Of a stretch of DNA of 64,000 nt, positions 41,901 to 50,261 are shown piece after piece. Below the pieces are notes generated by a model. The model had not been told where the DNA came from. It saw only the letters and a program-made list of their open reading frames with translations, and did no database searches. The position numbers were made by a program, and so were the translations under genes. Position 1 is the stretch's first letter, and every line of letters starts with the position of its first letter. Source of the DNA: JBMOMT01 sp049324835 (GTDB lineage Bacteria > Chloroflexota > Anaerolineae > CAYNKW01); NCBI GenBank assembly GCA_049324835.1, contig JBMOMT010000050.1, forward strand, positions 1 to 64,000, given 5' to 3'.

Positions 41901-42154
41901 CCGATCGTGGGCGCGCCCGATTGGACGTTCAGGATAGCGGCATGGGCATCGCGACAGAGGATTTGCCCCACATTTTCGATCGTTTTTACCGCGGCCAAAG
42001 AGTGGGCAGCCTCAGCATCCCCGGCACCGGCCTGGGGCTGGCGATCGTCAAAGAGATCGTCGAACAACACGGTGGTGAGATTCAAGTGGAAAGCCAGGTG
42101 GGCCAGGGCAGCCGTTTCACCGTCTGGCTGCCGCTGGACGCCCGGAAACCGTGA
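38987..42154 (+). CDS. Membrane sensor histidine kinase: Cache, HAMP, two GAF, PAS, HisKA, HATPase
   Basis: A 1055-residue kinase; the ATG has GAGGAGAAAAA upstream. Membrane helices at about 15-38 and 265-288 enclose an extracytoplasmic Cache-type domain (LDANGTVLAHAP, DMSHQPYF). A HAMP-like segment follows, then GAF domains (about 375-518 and 535-688), a coiled coil with VAERTRELERSEAQ, a PAS-like domain (about 715-821), HisKA with VSHELRTPVTN (His about 838) and a complete ATPase domain (NLLGNALNYT, DSGMGI, GTGLGLAIVKEI). It should sense a small external molecule and autophosphorylate. No response regulator is adjacent; it stands alone between divergent and convergent neighbours. Confidence 0.92.
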   Translation: MKRANSRRLDLVLLRLLIFQLFLPSLLITLAAVGLTAYERQRSLESRQLELAHSFSHIVSHYLEHAGRVLDAVARLAETASQGEVSHYMLVTRQAYHYFDALYHLDANGTVLAHAPFDVGHLGLDMSHQPYFRLAAGQDGMAISQPFASIHTGQPIVYMAYPLSTGGLVVGELNLAALQQTIDEQCDDDSCSIFITAASGALLAHPNPEWVAQQVNLGHLEIVQRGLEGESTLIYRADGRLVIGGTTLIERTGWVVVIQTPLLAAYAPYVWPIGLAVLLSPAVWLTLVWSLRRQLRRHIVLPLNRLSQEADALAAGNYTQNGNLDGIVPAFAEIDALMDNFRHMSQAIQERQRAELEQRLLAETLQEVTLVLASQTSPKAVLDEILRQAERLVSYHTAHIMLLEGDVLRSAGWQGYEAFASQEFIAGLVQPWVDYPLDAATIATRAPCLVTDTRTEPRWIVAAETAWIRSHISMPICLRDRVLGLLRLDSDEPHHFSTHDIWRLQPLANAAAIALENARLFTATRRQAEELEALHQVSKGLAALRDLDTLLQHIVEQAIQLLGADSGGMYLLRPDEARLEWVVAVGEKLERQGLKIERGEGLAGKVWNSGQPLIVEDYGRWAGRSPQWVDNQVRSVIGVPIHWRQELLGVLCVRSDDPNLTFTADDTALLSQFTAQAAIAIQNTRLYEQVQRHAADLEKRVAERTRELERSEAQMRAQYKGIPVPTYTWQRHGDDLMLVDYNDAAMAFTAGKIATLMGSQASVLHADDPQILEELNRCLREQCTIEREMTHRLRSTGENKYLNVKYAFVPPDLVMVHTEDISRQKELDRLKSKFVSDVSHELRTPVTNIRLYLHLLERSPEKFAQHMAVLKDQSGRLANLIEDILNLSRLDLDHERADFVPIDLNRAVEQVVTAHQARAELAGLELIFDPDPSLPPVPVEPNQLDQVLTNLLGNALNYTLAGTIHLRTRLEADRGRARLDVQDSGMGIATEDLPHIFDRFYRGQRVGSLSIPGTGLGLAIVKEIVEQHGGEIQVESQVGQGSRFTVWLPLDARKP

Positions 42155-42170
42155 GATGTGGCGCTCAGGC

Positions 42171-43262
42171 TCAACGCTCCCACCTGCGAAGCAGCCAGAC
42201 GAGGCCGATCCACAACCCCAGTGAGCCAACGCCCGGCAGCAGCAGGTCGATGGCCAAAGCGGCAGGGGAAACGACCCCCGTCACCGTGCGTGGAATGGCA
42301 TCGACCAGGTAATAGGTGGGGATGGCGCGCAGGAAACGCTCGCCCCCGCCCGTTTGGAGCAGGCCGAGATCGGCGGCTGGCACCAATACGCCGGGCAACG
42401 TCAGCGGCAGTAACACCAGCACCCCCCAGGCGTTGAGCGCCCATTGTGAGTCGAACAACACCCCCAGCAGCAGGCCCAGCCCCACCAGAAACAGCGTCGA
42501 GAAGAACAGGGCCAGCAACGTCAGGCCCAACTTTCCCCCCAGGCCGCCGGCTATCGCCAGGATCATCACCCCGGCGAGCAGGGCGCAACCCAGGCCGGTG
42601 AGACCCTTGGCAACCACGACCTGGCCCAAAGAGGCGGGAGAGATGAGCAACGCCGACAGGGTGTGTTGCTCTTTTTCCTCCACCAGCAAAAAGGCCGGCA
42701 CCATGACGGCTGTCGTGACCACTCCCATAGTGACAAACATGACCAGCATAAAACGCTCCAGATCGAACACGGGCCGGGCGTTTTGACCGCCATCCTGGTT
42801 GACCGACACCGTCTGGATGCGGGCCGGCGATTGTTGTCCGGCCTGAGCGCGCAGCGCCGGTTCGAGCAGATGCAGGAATTGAGTCGGGCTCACCTTGAGC
42901 TGGCCGTTGGTATACAACCGCAGCGATGGGCGGCTGCCGGCCCTGAGGGCGGCGTCGTAGTCTGGCGGCAAAACCATGCCGCCCACCGCTTTTGATTCCA
43001 GCACCACACGCTGCAGCTCGTCGAGCGAGCCCACGCCGATGAGGCGTACACCCTCCATCTGGGCCAACACCTGCGGCAGGCGAGAATGACCGGCGTCATA
43101 GATCACCACACGGGCCGTGGTCACGTCGCCCGCCGAGGCAAAGATCAGCCGATAGAACACCGTCAGACCCACCGGCAGCAATACAAAGGCCAGCAGCCGC
43201 AACGAGCGCAGCGCCTCCAGCAGGTCTTTGATGACAATGGCTCCCACCAGACGCAGATTCAT
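42171..43262 (-). CDS. ABC-2-type transporter permease (second of pair)
   Basis: A 363-residue permease with the ABC-2 layout: cytoplasmic start (VGAIVIKDLLEALRSLR), first helix (LLAFVLLPVGLTVFYRLIF), a large extracytoplasmic loop of about 130 residues, then five or six helices (about 185-360). The family's E-x-E-x-x-T segment reads LLVEEKEQHTLSALLISP. It is clearly related to the upstream permease; together they may form a heterodimer. An export function (NatB-like sodium, lipid or drug) is usual, but no ATPase gene is adjacent. It lies 18 bases downstream of the first permease. Confidence 0.85.
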   Translation of the reverse strand: MNLRLVGAIVIKDLLEALRSLRLLAFVLLPVGLTVFYRLIFASAGDVTTARVVIYDAGHSRLPQVLAQMEGVRLIGVGSLDELQRVVLESKAVGGMVLPPDYDAALRAGSRPSLRLYTNGQLKVSPTQFLHLLEPALRAQAGQQSPARIQTVSVNQDGGQNARPVFDLERFMLVMFVTMGVVTTAVMVPAFLLVEEKEQHTLSALLISPASLGQVVVAKGLTGLGCALLAGVMILAIAGGLGGKLGLTLLALFFSTLFLVGLGLLLGVLFDSQWALNAWGVLVLLPLTLPGVLVPAADLGLLQTGGGERFLRAIPTYYLVDAIPRTVTGVVSPAALAIDLLLPGVGSLGLWIGLVWLLRRWER

Positions 43263-43280
43263 CGGCGTTCTCGTTGATGG

Positions 43281-44387
43281 TCAGATCTGTTGGCGACGCA
43301 GCAGCGCCACGTTCAAAAGAAACAGAAAAACCGCCGCGCCGGCCAGCAGACCCACGTCCCTGGCCATGCTCTCGATACCCCCCCGGCCCGAGAGGGCGGT
43401 AAAGATGGCCCTGAGCAGATGATGCGTGGGCAGCAAGGCCACCAGTCGTTCCAGAGATGCCAATCGAAAGAGACCGCTGGTCAGCAGACCGTAGACCATG
43501 CCCGGCAGCATGAGCAACAGCATCAGCGGCGTGCTCCAGGTGTTCAAGGCCGCCATATCGTCGAGCAGCCCGCCCAACAACAGCCCCAGCTCCACCAGCG
43601 CCACTGCGCCCAACACCACCACTGCCGCCACCCAGCCGGGATCGGACGCCAGCCCCCCGCTCAGCGCCAGGATCACCCCCGCCGATAGCAGACCGTAGAC
43701 CAGCCCGACACCGGCCTTGGCCGCCACAACCGCCTCGTGGCGCAGCGGCGCGATCAGGATCATCTCTAACGTGCGGGCCTGCTTTTCCTCCACCAACAGC
43801 GCCGGCACCACGTACACCCCCACGGCTACCAGGCTCATCACCAGCCACAGAGCCATGTGCTCCTGCCGCTGGGTCAGTGGGCCCTGGATCTCGGTCGCCA
43901 GTGTCTCCACCACCACCGCGCTGGGAAACGTCTGGCCCACACGATCCCAGAGGGTGTGCGCCAGCCAGGCATACAGCACGGCGCTGCCATCGGGTTGTTG
44001 GGCGTTGACCAGCACCTGCAGCCGGGGATGCTGACCCTGCATCAGGGCCGCGTCGAAACCCTGCGGCAGAACCAAGCCGGCGCTCAGCCGATCCTGCACC
44101 AGCGCCTGGATCACCTGTTCCGGCGAGGCCATCTGGCGCACGTCGTACGTCTCGCTATCGTGCAGCAGGCGCACGATCTGCGACTCGCCGGCGTCGTAGA
44201 CCGGCACCACCACCGCCGGCCCTGGCCGGCTGGAAAGGCCCACCGGCACCTCGGAGGCTCGCAGGTCGCCGAACAACAGCCCGAACAGGAGCGACATCAA
44301 CAACGGCGCCACGATAAAAGCCAGCAGGCGCAGGTTGACGATGGCTTCCATCAGGTCTTTGCAAAAGATGGCAAACAAAGCTCTCAA
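43281..44387 (-). CDS. ABC-2-type transporter permease (first of pair)
   Basis: A 368-residue permease of the same layout as the downstream gene: FAIFCKDLMEAIVNLRLLAF at the start, a large loop (about 45-190), then helices with LLVEEKQARTLEMILIAPL. The gene has its own promoter (44426-44454). No ATP-binding cassette gene precedes it: the upstream neighbour is a divergent sugar kinase. The ATPase must therefore come from elsewhere. Confidence 0.85.
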   Translation of the reverse strand: MRALFAIFCKDLMEAIVNLRLLAFIVAPLLMSLLFGLLFGDLRASEVPVGLSSRPGPAVVVPVYDAGESQIVRLLHDSETYDVRQMASPEQVIQALVQDRLSAGLVLPQGFDAALMQGQHPRLQVLVNAQQPDGSAVLYAWLAHTLWDRVGQTFPSAVVVETLATEIQGPLTQRQEHMALWLVMSLVAVGVYVVPALLVEEKQARTLEMILIAPLRHEAVVAAKAGVGLVYGLLSAGVILALSGGLASDPGWVAAVVVLGAVALVELGLLLGGLLDDMAALNTWSTPLMLLLMLPGMVYGLLTSGLFRLASLERLVALLPTHHLLRAIFTALSGRGGIESMARDVGLLAGAAVFLFLLNVALLRRQQI

Positions 44388-44425
44388 GACAGATACCCCG
44401 TGATCACTCTTCCGGTCGCGGGGCG

Positions 44426-44454
44426 ATTATAACACACATCCATGCCCCCCACAA
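44426..44454 (-). promoter_or_regulatory. Promoter of the ABC permease pair
   Basis: Minus strand: TTGTGG (44449-44454), 17-bp spacer, TATAAT (44426-44431). Confidence 0.6.
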
Positions 44455-44469
44455 CCGGCGACTGTCCGG

Positions 44470-44498
44470 TTGCCAGGGTGTCCGTTTGGTGGTATCAT
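44470..44498 (+). promoter_or_regulatory. Promoter of the PfkB kinase at 44526
   Basis: TTGCCA (44470-44475), 17-bp spacer, TATCAT (44493-44498). Confidence 0.6.
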
Positions 44499-44525
44499 GC
44501 CCCCACCACTCACCGGAGGTAGACG

Positions 44526-45521
44526 ATGGGGCAACAGGAAAAACGACTGGACGTGGTCGCCGTCGGTGCGGCCACCATCGACCTGGTGATCCGGGTCGAA
44601 GAGCTGCCCGGTTACGATGGCAAAGTGACCGGGCAGCACATCGGCTGGCTGCCGGGCGGCACGGTGGCCAACTTTGCCTGCGCTGCCAGCCGCCTGGGAT
44701 TACGCGCGGGCTTTGTGGGCACGGTGGGCGACGACCCGCAAGGCCAGCTCGCCGTGGACGATTTTGTCCACTTTGGCGTGCAACTGGATCGACTCGTCAC
44801 CCTGGCGAACACAGCCACGCTCTACACCGTCATCCTGCTGCCGCCGGGCGGCGAGCGGGCCATCGTGGTGGTGCCCACCTACCCCGAAGACACACCGCTG
44901 ACAACCCAAGACGCGGCCTGCATCACCTCGGCGCGGGCCCTGTACACCATGACCTCCAGCGCCTCTCGTTTTGAAAAGCTGGCCGCCCTGGCCCACGAGG
45001 GCGGCGGCGTGGTGATGATCGACGTCGAGCCAACGCTGGCGCTGGATGCCGGGCGACTGGCGCGTATGCTGGCCGTCACCGATCTGGCCTCCTTCAACCA
45101 GGCCGGCTTGCAGAGTGTGACTGGTCACACCGAAACAGACCTGGCTGCCGCAGCGCGCCAGATGCTGCGCCTGGGGCCAGAGGTGGTGGTCGTCACCCTG
45201 GGTCGGCAGGGCAGCCTGGTGGTGACTGCCGGGCAAGAGATCCACGCGCCGGGCTTTGAGGTGCAGGTGGTGGATACCACCGGCGCCGGCGATTGTTTCA
45301 ACGCCGCCTTTCTCAGCGGTTACCTGAGCGGCTGGTCGCTGGAACGCACGGCGGTCTTTGCCAACGCGGCAGCGGCCCTCTCGGTGACGGGCCTGGGGCC
45401 GCGGGGTGGCATTCCCAGCCGTGAGCAGGTGTTCGCCTTTTTGGCTCGAGTTGCCAGTCGCCCGATCGTAAAGGCCCGCAGAGTTGGGTTCTCTGCGGGC
45501 CGACGATTTCGCAACGGGTGA
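44526..45521 (+). CDS. PfkB-family carbohydrate/nucleoside kinase
   Basis: A 331-residue ribokinase-fold enzyme; the ATG follows CCGGAGGTAGACG. It has the start VVAVGAATIDLV, GGTVANFACAASRLG (sugar site) and signature 2 DTTGAGDCFNAAFLSGYL with the catalytic Asp. The substrate may be ribose, fructose, a nucleoside or a related sugar. The last 15-20 codons contain a perfect hairpin (45473-45501), so the final residues (RRVGFSAGRRFRNG) are probably not conserved. It faces the six-gene minus-strand unit that contains two more PfkB paralogues. Confidence 0.87.
   Translation: MGQQEKRLDVVAVGAATIDLVIRVEELPGYDGKVTGQHIGWLPGGTVANFACAASRLGLRAGFVGTVGDDPQGQLAVDDFVHFGVQLDRLVTLANTATLYTVILLPPGGERAIVVVPTYPEDTPLTTQDAACITSARALYTMTSSASRFEKLAALAHEGGGVVMIDVEPTLALDAGRLARMLAVTDLASFNQAGLQSVTGHTETDLAAAARQMLRLGPEVVVVTLGRQGSLVVTAGQEIHAPGFEVQVVDTTGAGDCFNAAFLSGYLSGWSLERTAVFANAAAALSVTGLGPRGGIPSREQVFAFLARVASRPIVKARRVGFSAGRRFRNG
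45473..45501. terminator. Hairpin inside the 3' end of the PfkB gene, shared by convergent genes
   Basis: Perfect 11-bp stem GGCCCGCAGAG (45473-45483) with CTCTGCGGGCC (45491-45501), 7-base loop. On the minus strand the stem is followed by TTTACGAT, so it may end the minus-strand six-gene unit 28 bases past its stop. On the plus strand it lies before the stop codon. Confidence 0.6.
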
Positions 45522-45528
45522 GATCGAT

Positions 45529-46476
45529 TCAGATTCCTGGCACCAAGACCATCGTGCGGCTCTCAACCCGCCTTTTTAATGCAACCAGGCGGCGTTGGGC
45601 CTCCTGTTGTGTCTCCGGGGTGATGCAGGGGATGCCGAATTGTTCCAGGGCAAACGAGGCCGACACCGCGCCGTACATGGCGGCCACGGCCAGATCGCCC
45701 GTTTCCACCAGACCCACCACGAACCCGCCGCAGTAGGCGTTGCCGGCCCCGGTGACATCGACGATGTCGGTGGGCACGACAGGCACGCGCATCACCGGGC
45801 CGCCCTGCCGCTGAACCAGCGAGCCCTGGACGCCCATACGCAACGCCACGATCTCGGCGCCCCAGTCGAAAAGCGTGTGCAGAATGGCCGTCACGTCATC
45901 GGTCTCGCACAGGGCCGCCGCCTCGCGCAGGTTGGGCGAAAAGACGTCGATGTAAGGCAAAACCTCTTGGGCCATTCCGCGCCCTTCCGGGGTCACGATC
46001 AGCGGCGGCGGCTCCCAGAGCACGACCGAGTCGGCCCGACGCTTGAGGATGCTGGTTACCTCCACAGGCCCTTTGCGCGAGTCCGACAAAAGATGCACAC
46101 CTCTGGCATGCCAGTAACTCTCTGGCATCTCTTCCAACAGAGGGGTGGCTTTGATGAAAGCGTCGAAATCGGTGCGAAAGATCTCGATGCGTCGCTCGTC
46201 CCATTCAAAAATCTGCCAGGCGCGGGCGGTCTGATAACCAGGCCGCACCAGCACGCCGCTCAGGTCGATGTTGTAAGCCCCGAGGTCCTTGCGGCACGGC
46301 TCAGGAAAATCGGGGCCTATCGCGGCCACGAAACCCACCTGGTCTGTCCAGATGCGCATCCCGGCGATGGCGTGGGTGCCGCCGCCACCCAGAACGCCCA
46401 TGTGGGTCACGCCATCGGGTAGAACGATGTCGTCGATGATGATGTTGCCGATGCTCACGAATGAAACGCCACTCAT
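45529..46476 (-). CDS. PfkB-family protein with Asn in place of the catalytic Asp
   Basis: A 315-residue ribokinase-fold protein: IGNIIIDDIV at the start, GGGGTHAIAGMRIW, and the second signature DVTGAGNAYCGGFVVGL. The residue at position 246 is Asn (codon AAC) where PfkB kinases have the catalytic base Asp (GAGD). A related GAGN form is known in fungal Mak32-like proteins. The protein may be an inactive or altered kinase, or a regulatory subunit. It is similar to the kinase encoded at 47442-48485. It is the last gene of the six-gene unit, 31 bases after the nucleoside hydrolase. Confidence 0.85.
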   Translation of the reverse strand: MSGVSFVSIGNIIIDDIVLPDGVTHMGVLGGGGTHAIAGMRIWTDQVGFVAAIGPDFPEPCRKDLGAYNIDLSGVLVRPGYQTARAWQIFEWDERRIEIFRTDFDAFIKATPLLEEMPESYWHARGVHLLSDSRKGPVEVTSILKRRADSVVLWEPPPLIVTPEGRGMAQEVLPYIDVFSPNLREAAALCETDDVTAILHTLFDWGAEIVALRMGVQGSLVQRQGGPVMRVPVVPTDIVDVTGAGNAYCGGFVVGLVETGDLAVAAMYGAVSASFALEQFGIPCITPETQQEAQRRLVALKRRVESRTMVLVPGI

Positions 46477-46507
46477 ACCATCTCCAAGAAACGCTGCTCC
46501 CGGCGGC

Positions 46508-47422
46508 TCAACGCAAACAATCGATCAGGATTTGCAGGAACAGCGCCCGGTCCAGTTCCAACCCCACATCGACGTTGGGTTGGCTCTTGCTTCGCTGTCG
46601 GGCGTCACAGACGGTGCGGCCCAGTGTCAGCTCGCCTTGCGTCTCCACATCGACATGCATGGGCTGCGTGGTCACCACCCTGGAGTCGATGGCGGCTGCC
46701 ACGGCACAGGCGTCGTAAACCTCCACCCCATCCTGGCCCCACTCTTGGCGACAGCTCAGGTCCAGATCGATCAGATCGGCGGCCAGCCGGCTGTGCCGCG
46801 TGCCCAGGGCGCGTATCTGATCCGCGTGCGCCTTTTGCAGGCGGGCGCCGGCAGTCACCTCCAGCCCGATCATGGTGATGGGGATGCCGGCGTTAAAAAC
46901 GATACGCGCCGCTTCTGGATCGGCCAGCATGTTAAACTCGGCGGCAGGGGTGGTATTGCCGGCTCCCAGCGCGCCGCCCATCAGCGCCAGGCGTGGGATA
47001 CGCCGCGCCAGCGCTGGCTCTTGCAACAGCGCCAGGGCAACGTTGGTCAGCGGACCCACCGGGATCAGCAGGGTGGGGTCGTCGTTGTGGGTGTAATAAC
47101 GACGCAGGAAATCGGCGGCGTGTTCCGCCGCCGGTTGGAGGGCCGGCTCCGGCAGGGGCAGTTCGGTGAGCTGCTGGCCCTGGGTGGGGTAGATCGGACG
47201 CACCAGCGGACGGTGGGCGCCGGCCAGCACCGGCACGTGAGCCAGACCAGCCGCCTCTACCAGCTTGAGGGTGTTGTGGAGCGTCAGCGCCAGCGGGCCA
47301 TTGCCGTGGGTGACGGTGACGGCCACCAGCTCCAAAGACGCAGCGTGACCGGCCATGAGGATGGCGATGGCGTCATCGGTGCCGGTGTCAACGTCGATGA
47401 TGACCTTTTGCTTCGTCGGCAT
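46508..47422 (-). CDS. Inosine/uridine-preferring nucleoside hydrolase
   Basis: A 304-residue hydrolase; the ATG follows GAGGAGAGCACC. The calcium- and ribose-binding motif is VIIDVDTGTDDAIAI (DxDxxxDD, about residues 8-22). The middle has LLIPVGPLTNVALAL and LMGGALGAGNTTPAAEFNMLADPEAA (given in parts), with the N-x-x-x-D-P-E-A motif. The enzyme cleaves nucleosides to base and ribose. The operon places it between two PfkB proteins, which suits phosphorylation of the released pentose or of a related nucleoside. Confidence 0.9.
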   Translation of the reverse strand: MPTKQKVIIDVDTGTDDAIAILMAGHAASLELVAVTVTHGNGPLALTLHNTLKLVEAAGLAHVPVLAGAHRPLVRPIYPTQGQQLTELPLPEPALQPAAEHAADFLRRYYTHNDDPTLLIPVGPLTNVALALLQEPALARRIPRLALMGGALGAGNTTPAAEFNMLADPEAARIVFNAGIPITMIGLEVTAGARLQKAHADQIRALGTRHSRLAADLIDLDLSCRQEWGQDGVEVYDACAVAAAIDSRVVTTQPMHVDVETQGELTLGRTVCDARQRSKSQPNVDVGLELDRALFLQILIDCLR

Positions 47423-47441
47423 GGTGCTCTCCTCCGAGAAT

Positions 47442-48485
47442 TCAACACGGCTGCGGCGGTCGGTGCAACGTGAGCCAGGCCAGGCGCTCCTCTGCCTGAC
47501 AGCGGCTGACCTGGCTGGTCGCCAGGCCGCCGCGGCTCTCGATGGCAAAAGAAGCCGAGACGGTGCCATACTGGGCCGCTCTGACCGGATCGCCTGTTTC
47601 GGCATAACCCACCAAAAAGCCACCGCAGAAAACATCGCCGGCGCCGGTGAGATCCTGGACGCGCGCCGGGTAGGCTGGCACGCGCCACAGCCGCCCCTGC
47701 CCCGCCTCCAGCACCAGAGAGCCCTGCCCCCCCAGCTTGACGACGACGCAGCGCGCGCCGTTTTGGACAAACCATTGCGCCGCCTGAGCCGGTTTCAGTG
47801 GGCCCAACAACCCCTGCGCCTCGAGCTCACTGGGCAGAAAAGCCGTCACATAAGGCAGAAACGAACAGACTGTTTCCAGTTGCTCGGCAAAGGCATACCC
47901 GTAATTCGGGTCCAGGGTGATCAACGCCGGGCCAGATTCGGACAAGGCTGGCGCCAGATGGCTGTGGGTCCACAGGTCATAAGGGGCCAGATGAATACCA
48001 TCGGCGGTGAGATAATCGGATGGAAAATCGTCGAGCGTCAGCGAGAGTGGGTTCGGCTCAGACCGGGCAAAATCCACGGTGGACGACGTATAACCCTCCA
48101 GTTCGGCGGGCATCGGCCGGCCCAGGCTGGCAAAGTGGCGAATCGGGTCTCGATCCTGGCGGCAACCATCGGGCAGATAGGCGTAAAAGGTGCGCGTCTC
48201 CTGCCAGGTGGGCAGGCGGCGCACGCCGCTCAGGTCGAGACCGGCGGCGCGGGCCTCGTGCAGCCAATCGTCCGGGAAATTACAACCCACCCGGCCCACC
48301 AGGCCCACGCCATCTGCCCAGAGCCGCATGCCGGCGGCAGAATAGATGGCATTTCCCCCGTGCTGGTTGAGGATCACCTCCCCTTCTGCCGTGATGACGA
48401 AATCGGTGCGCAGCCCACCCAGAGCCACATAACGCACCTGTGAACCTGCCTGGTTGGGCCGCCCGGACGGTTCGGTGGGCATCAT
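47442..48485 (-). CDS. PfkB-family carbohydrate/nucleoside kinase
   Basis: A 347-residue ribokinase-fold enzyme: VALGGLRTDFVI, NQHGGNAIYSAAGMRLW, and signature 2 DLTGAGDVFCGGFLVGYAE with the catalytic Asp kept. It resembles the protein at 45529-46476, including the SASFAIE segment. Its start codon overlaps the stop of the sensor kinase gene by 4 bases, so translation is coupled to a signalling protein. It lies 19 bases upstream of the nucleoside hydrolase, and the pair suggests nucleoside or ribose salvage. Confidence 0.87.
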   Translation of the reverse strand: MMPTEPSGRPNQAGSQVRYVALGGLRTDFVITAEGEVILNQHGGNAIYSAAGMRLWADGVGLVGRVGCNFPDDWLHEARAAGLDLSGVRRLPTWQETRTFYAYLPDGCRQDRDPIRHFASLGRPMPAELEGYTSSTVDFARSEPNPLSLTLDDFPSDYLTADGIHLAPYDLWTHSHLAPALSESGPALITLDPNYGYAFAEQLETVCSFLPYVTAFLPSELEAQGLLGPLKPAQAAQWFVQNGARCVVVKLGGQGSLVLEAGQGRLWRVPAYPARVQDLTGAGDVFCGGFLVGYAETGDPVRAAQYGTVSASFAIESRGGLATSQVSRCQAEERLAWLTLHRPPQPC

Positions 48486-50176
48486 GAGATGGCCGGCCCT
48501 CGCGGCAGGGTGATGGTAAAAGTGTTGCCGATGCCCACCTGACTTTCCACTCGGATGCTGCCGCCATGCGCCTCTACGATCTGTTTGGCGATGGCCAGCC
48601 CCAGGCCGGGGCCGCGCTTTTCCGGCGTGGCCGTCGTGCCCCGGTAAAAACGCTCGAAAATACGCTGGTGCTCGTTGGCCGGGATTTCAGGACCAGAGTC
48701 TGTGACAGTCACCTGCACGGTGCCATCGTGCTGCGAAAGGCTCAGATTCACCCGGGCCTGGCGTTCGCTGAACTTGAAGGCATTACGCAACAGATGCCTG
48801 ACCGCCTGGATGATGCGGTTCGGATCACCGGTCACCGGCGACGGTTCGTCCAATCCTTGCCAGCTCAATTGAACCTTTTGAGCCGCCTCGGTGTGCTCCA
48901 GCTCGCCCAACAAGCGGCGCAGGGCCTGACTGAGATCGAACAGCTCGTACTGGATGGTCAGTGTGCCGGCGTCGATCTGTGACAGATCCAGAATATCCTC
49001 CACCAACTGCTGCAAATAACTGGCCTGCTGGTTCGCCTCGACGAGTAATTCCTGGCGGGTTTGATCGTCCAGGCGCTGGTAGTGGCGAATCAGGTTGCCC
49101 AGTTGGAGCTTGAGCACCGCGATGGGTGTACGAAGCTCGTGTGAAACGTTGGCGATGAACTGGGTTTTGGCCTGTTCCAGCCGCACTCGCTCCGTGGCGT
49201 CGTGCACGATGCCCAACACCCCCACCGACTGTCCGGTGATGTCACGAATGTGGGTGGTGGTGACGTCCACCGGGAACGTTTCACCGTTGCGCCGCACAAA
49301 GTGCAACAGGTTGACGTGGGGCGAGTCTTCCTGGGCGTCCAGAATGGCCTGCAAGAGGTTGCGCCGGGAGGACGAGGCCAGGAATTGCGGGCCATACAGG
49401 ATGTCGGCTGTGGCTTTGCCCACCACTTCGTCGGCGCTGTAGCCAAACATGCGCCGCGCGCCCTCGTTCCAGGTAAGAAAGGTGCCCTGCAAGTCCACGG
49501 CCAGGATGGCGTAATCGAGGGCGCTATCGAGCACGTTACGCAGAAAATTGGTGGTCTCGACCACCGCCAACGTGCGCTCCTGGACGATGCGTTCCTGCTC
49601 GGCGTAAAGCCAGGCGTTGTCCAGGGCAATGGCCGACTGGTTGGCGATGGCGGTGAGAAGTACAAGATGAGACTCGGAGAAAAACCCTGCCTCGGAGCGA
49701 TGCAAAGTGATCAGCCCCAGAACCTGGGTATCTTTGGTGATGGGAGCCGCCACAACCGACTCGGGTTTGATCTCGTCGTCCGGCAATACCAGCCAGCGAG
49801 GGTCGTGGCGCACGTCCTGCACCACAGTTCCCTGCTGCTCCCGGATCACCCAGCCGGCCAGGCCGTCTTCCAACACCCTCTTGACCACTCGATTGGCGAC
49901 GATTGAGGGCAGGTCACGCCGCACCAGGATGTGATGCGAAACCTGGCCCTGGCGGTCCATCAAAAAGATGCTGCCTCGGTCGGCTCCGAGGTAGGATGTA
50001 GCCAGCGCCAACACACGCTGCATGACCTCATGGATGTCCAGGCTGCTGTTGAGCTCCTGACCGATCTGGTACAGTAATTCGAATTGTAGTGCTGCCGATG
50101 CAGGCTCAAACACAGCCGGCGACGACGATGACCCAACCGATCCGGCCGCTGCCACGGCGCGCTGAGACTCTATCAT
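48482..50176 (-). CDS. Cytoplasmic sensor histidine kinase: GAF, PAS, HisKA, HATPase
   Basis: A 564-residue soluble kinase with no membrane helix. A GAF domain (about 35-195) begins FELLYQIGQELNSSLDIHEVM. A PAS domain (about 215-325) includes ILAVDLQGTFLTWNEGARRMFGYSA-type sequence (in parts). HisKA has NVSHELRTPIAVL (His about 345), and the ATPase domain is complete (LRNAFKFSE, DSGPEI, GPGLGLAIAKQI). In the N-box the usual NAxKFT reads NAFKFSE. It is encoded 85 bases after a CheY-like gene and overlaps a PfkB gene by 4 bases. Confidence 0.9.
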   Translation of the reverse strand: MIESQRAVAAAGSVGSSSSPAVFEPASAALQFELLYQIGQELNSSLDIHEVMQRVLALATSYLGADRGSIFLMDRQGQVSHHILVRRDLPSIVANRVVKRVLEDGLAGWVIREQQGTVVQDVRHDPRWLVLPDDEIKPESVVAAPITKDTQVLGLITLHRSEAGFFSESHLVLLTAIANQSAIALDNAWLYAEQERIVQERTLAVVETTNFLRNVLDSALDYAILAVDLQGTFLTWNEGARRMFGYSADEVVGKATADILYGPQFLASSSRRNLLQAILDAQEDSPHVNLLHFVRRNGETFPVDVTTTHIRDITGQSVGVLGIVHDATERVRLEQAKTQFIANVSHELRTPIAVLKLQLGNLIRHYQRLDDQTRQELLVEANQQASYLQQLVEDILDLSQIDAGTLTIQYELFDLSQALRRLLGELEHTEAAQKVQLSWQGLDEPSPVTGDPNRIIQAVRHLLRNAFKFSERQARVNLSLSQHDGTVQVTVTDSGPEIPANEHQRIFERFYRGTTATPEKRGPGLGLAIAKQIVEAHGGSIRVESQVGIGNTFTITLPRGPAIS

Positions 50177-50261
50177 GATTGTTCGCTCCGCCCCCTCGTT
50201 GTCGGCTCAATCCACTGAACCCAGAGCCCTCCACACAGACAACCACGAACGAATCTGGCCG

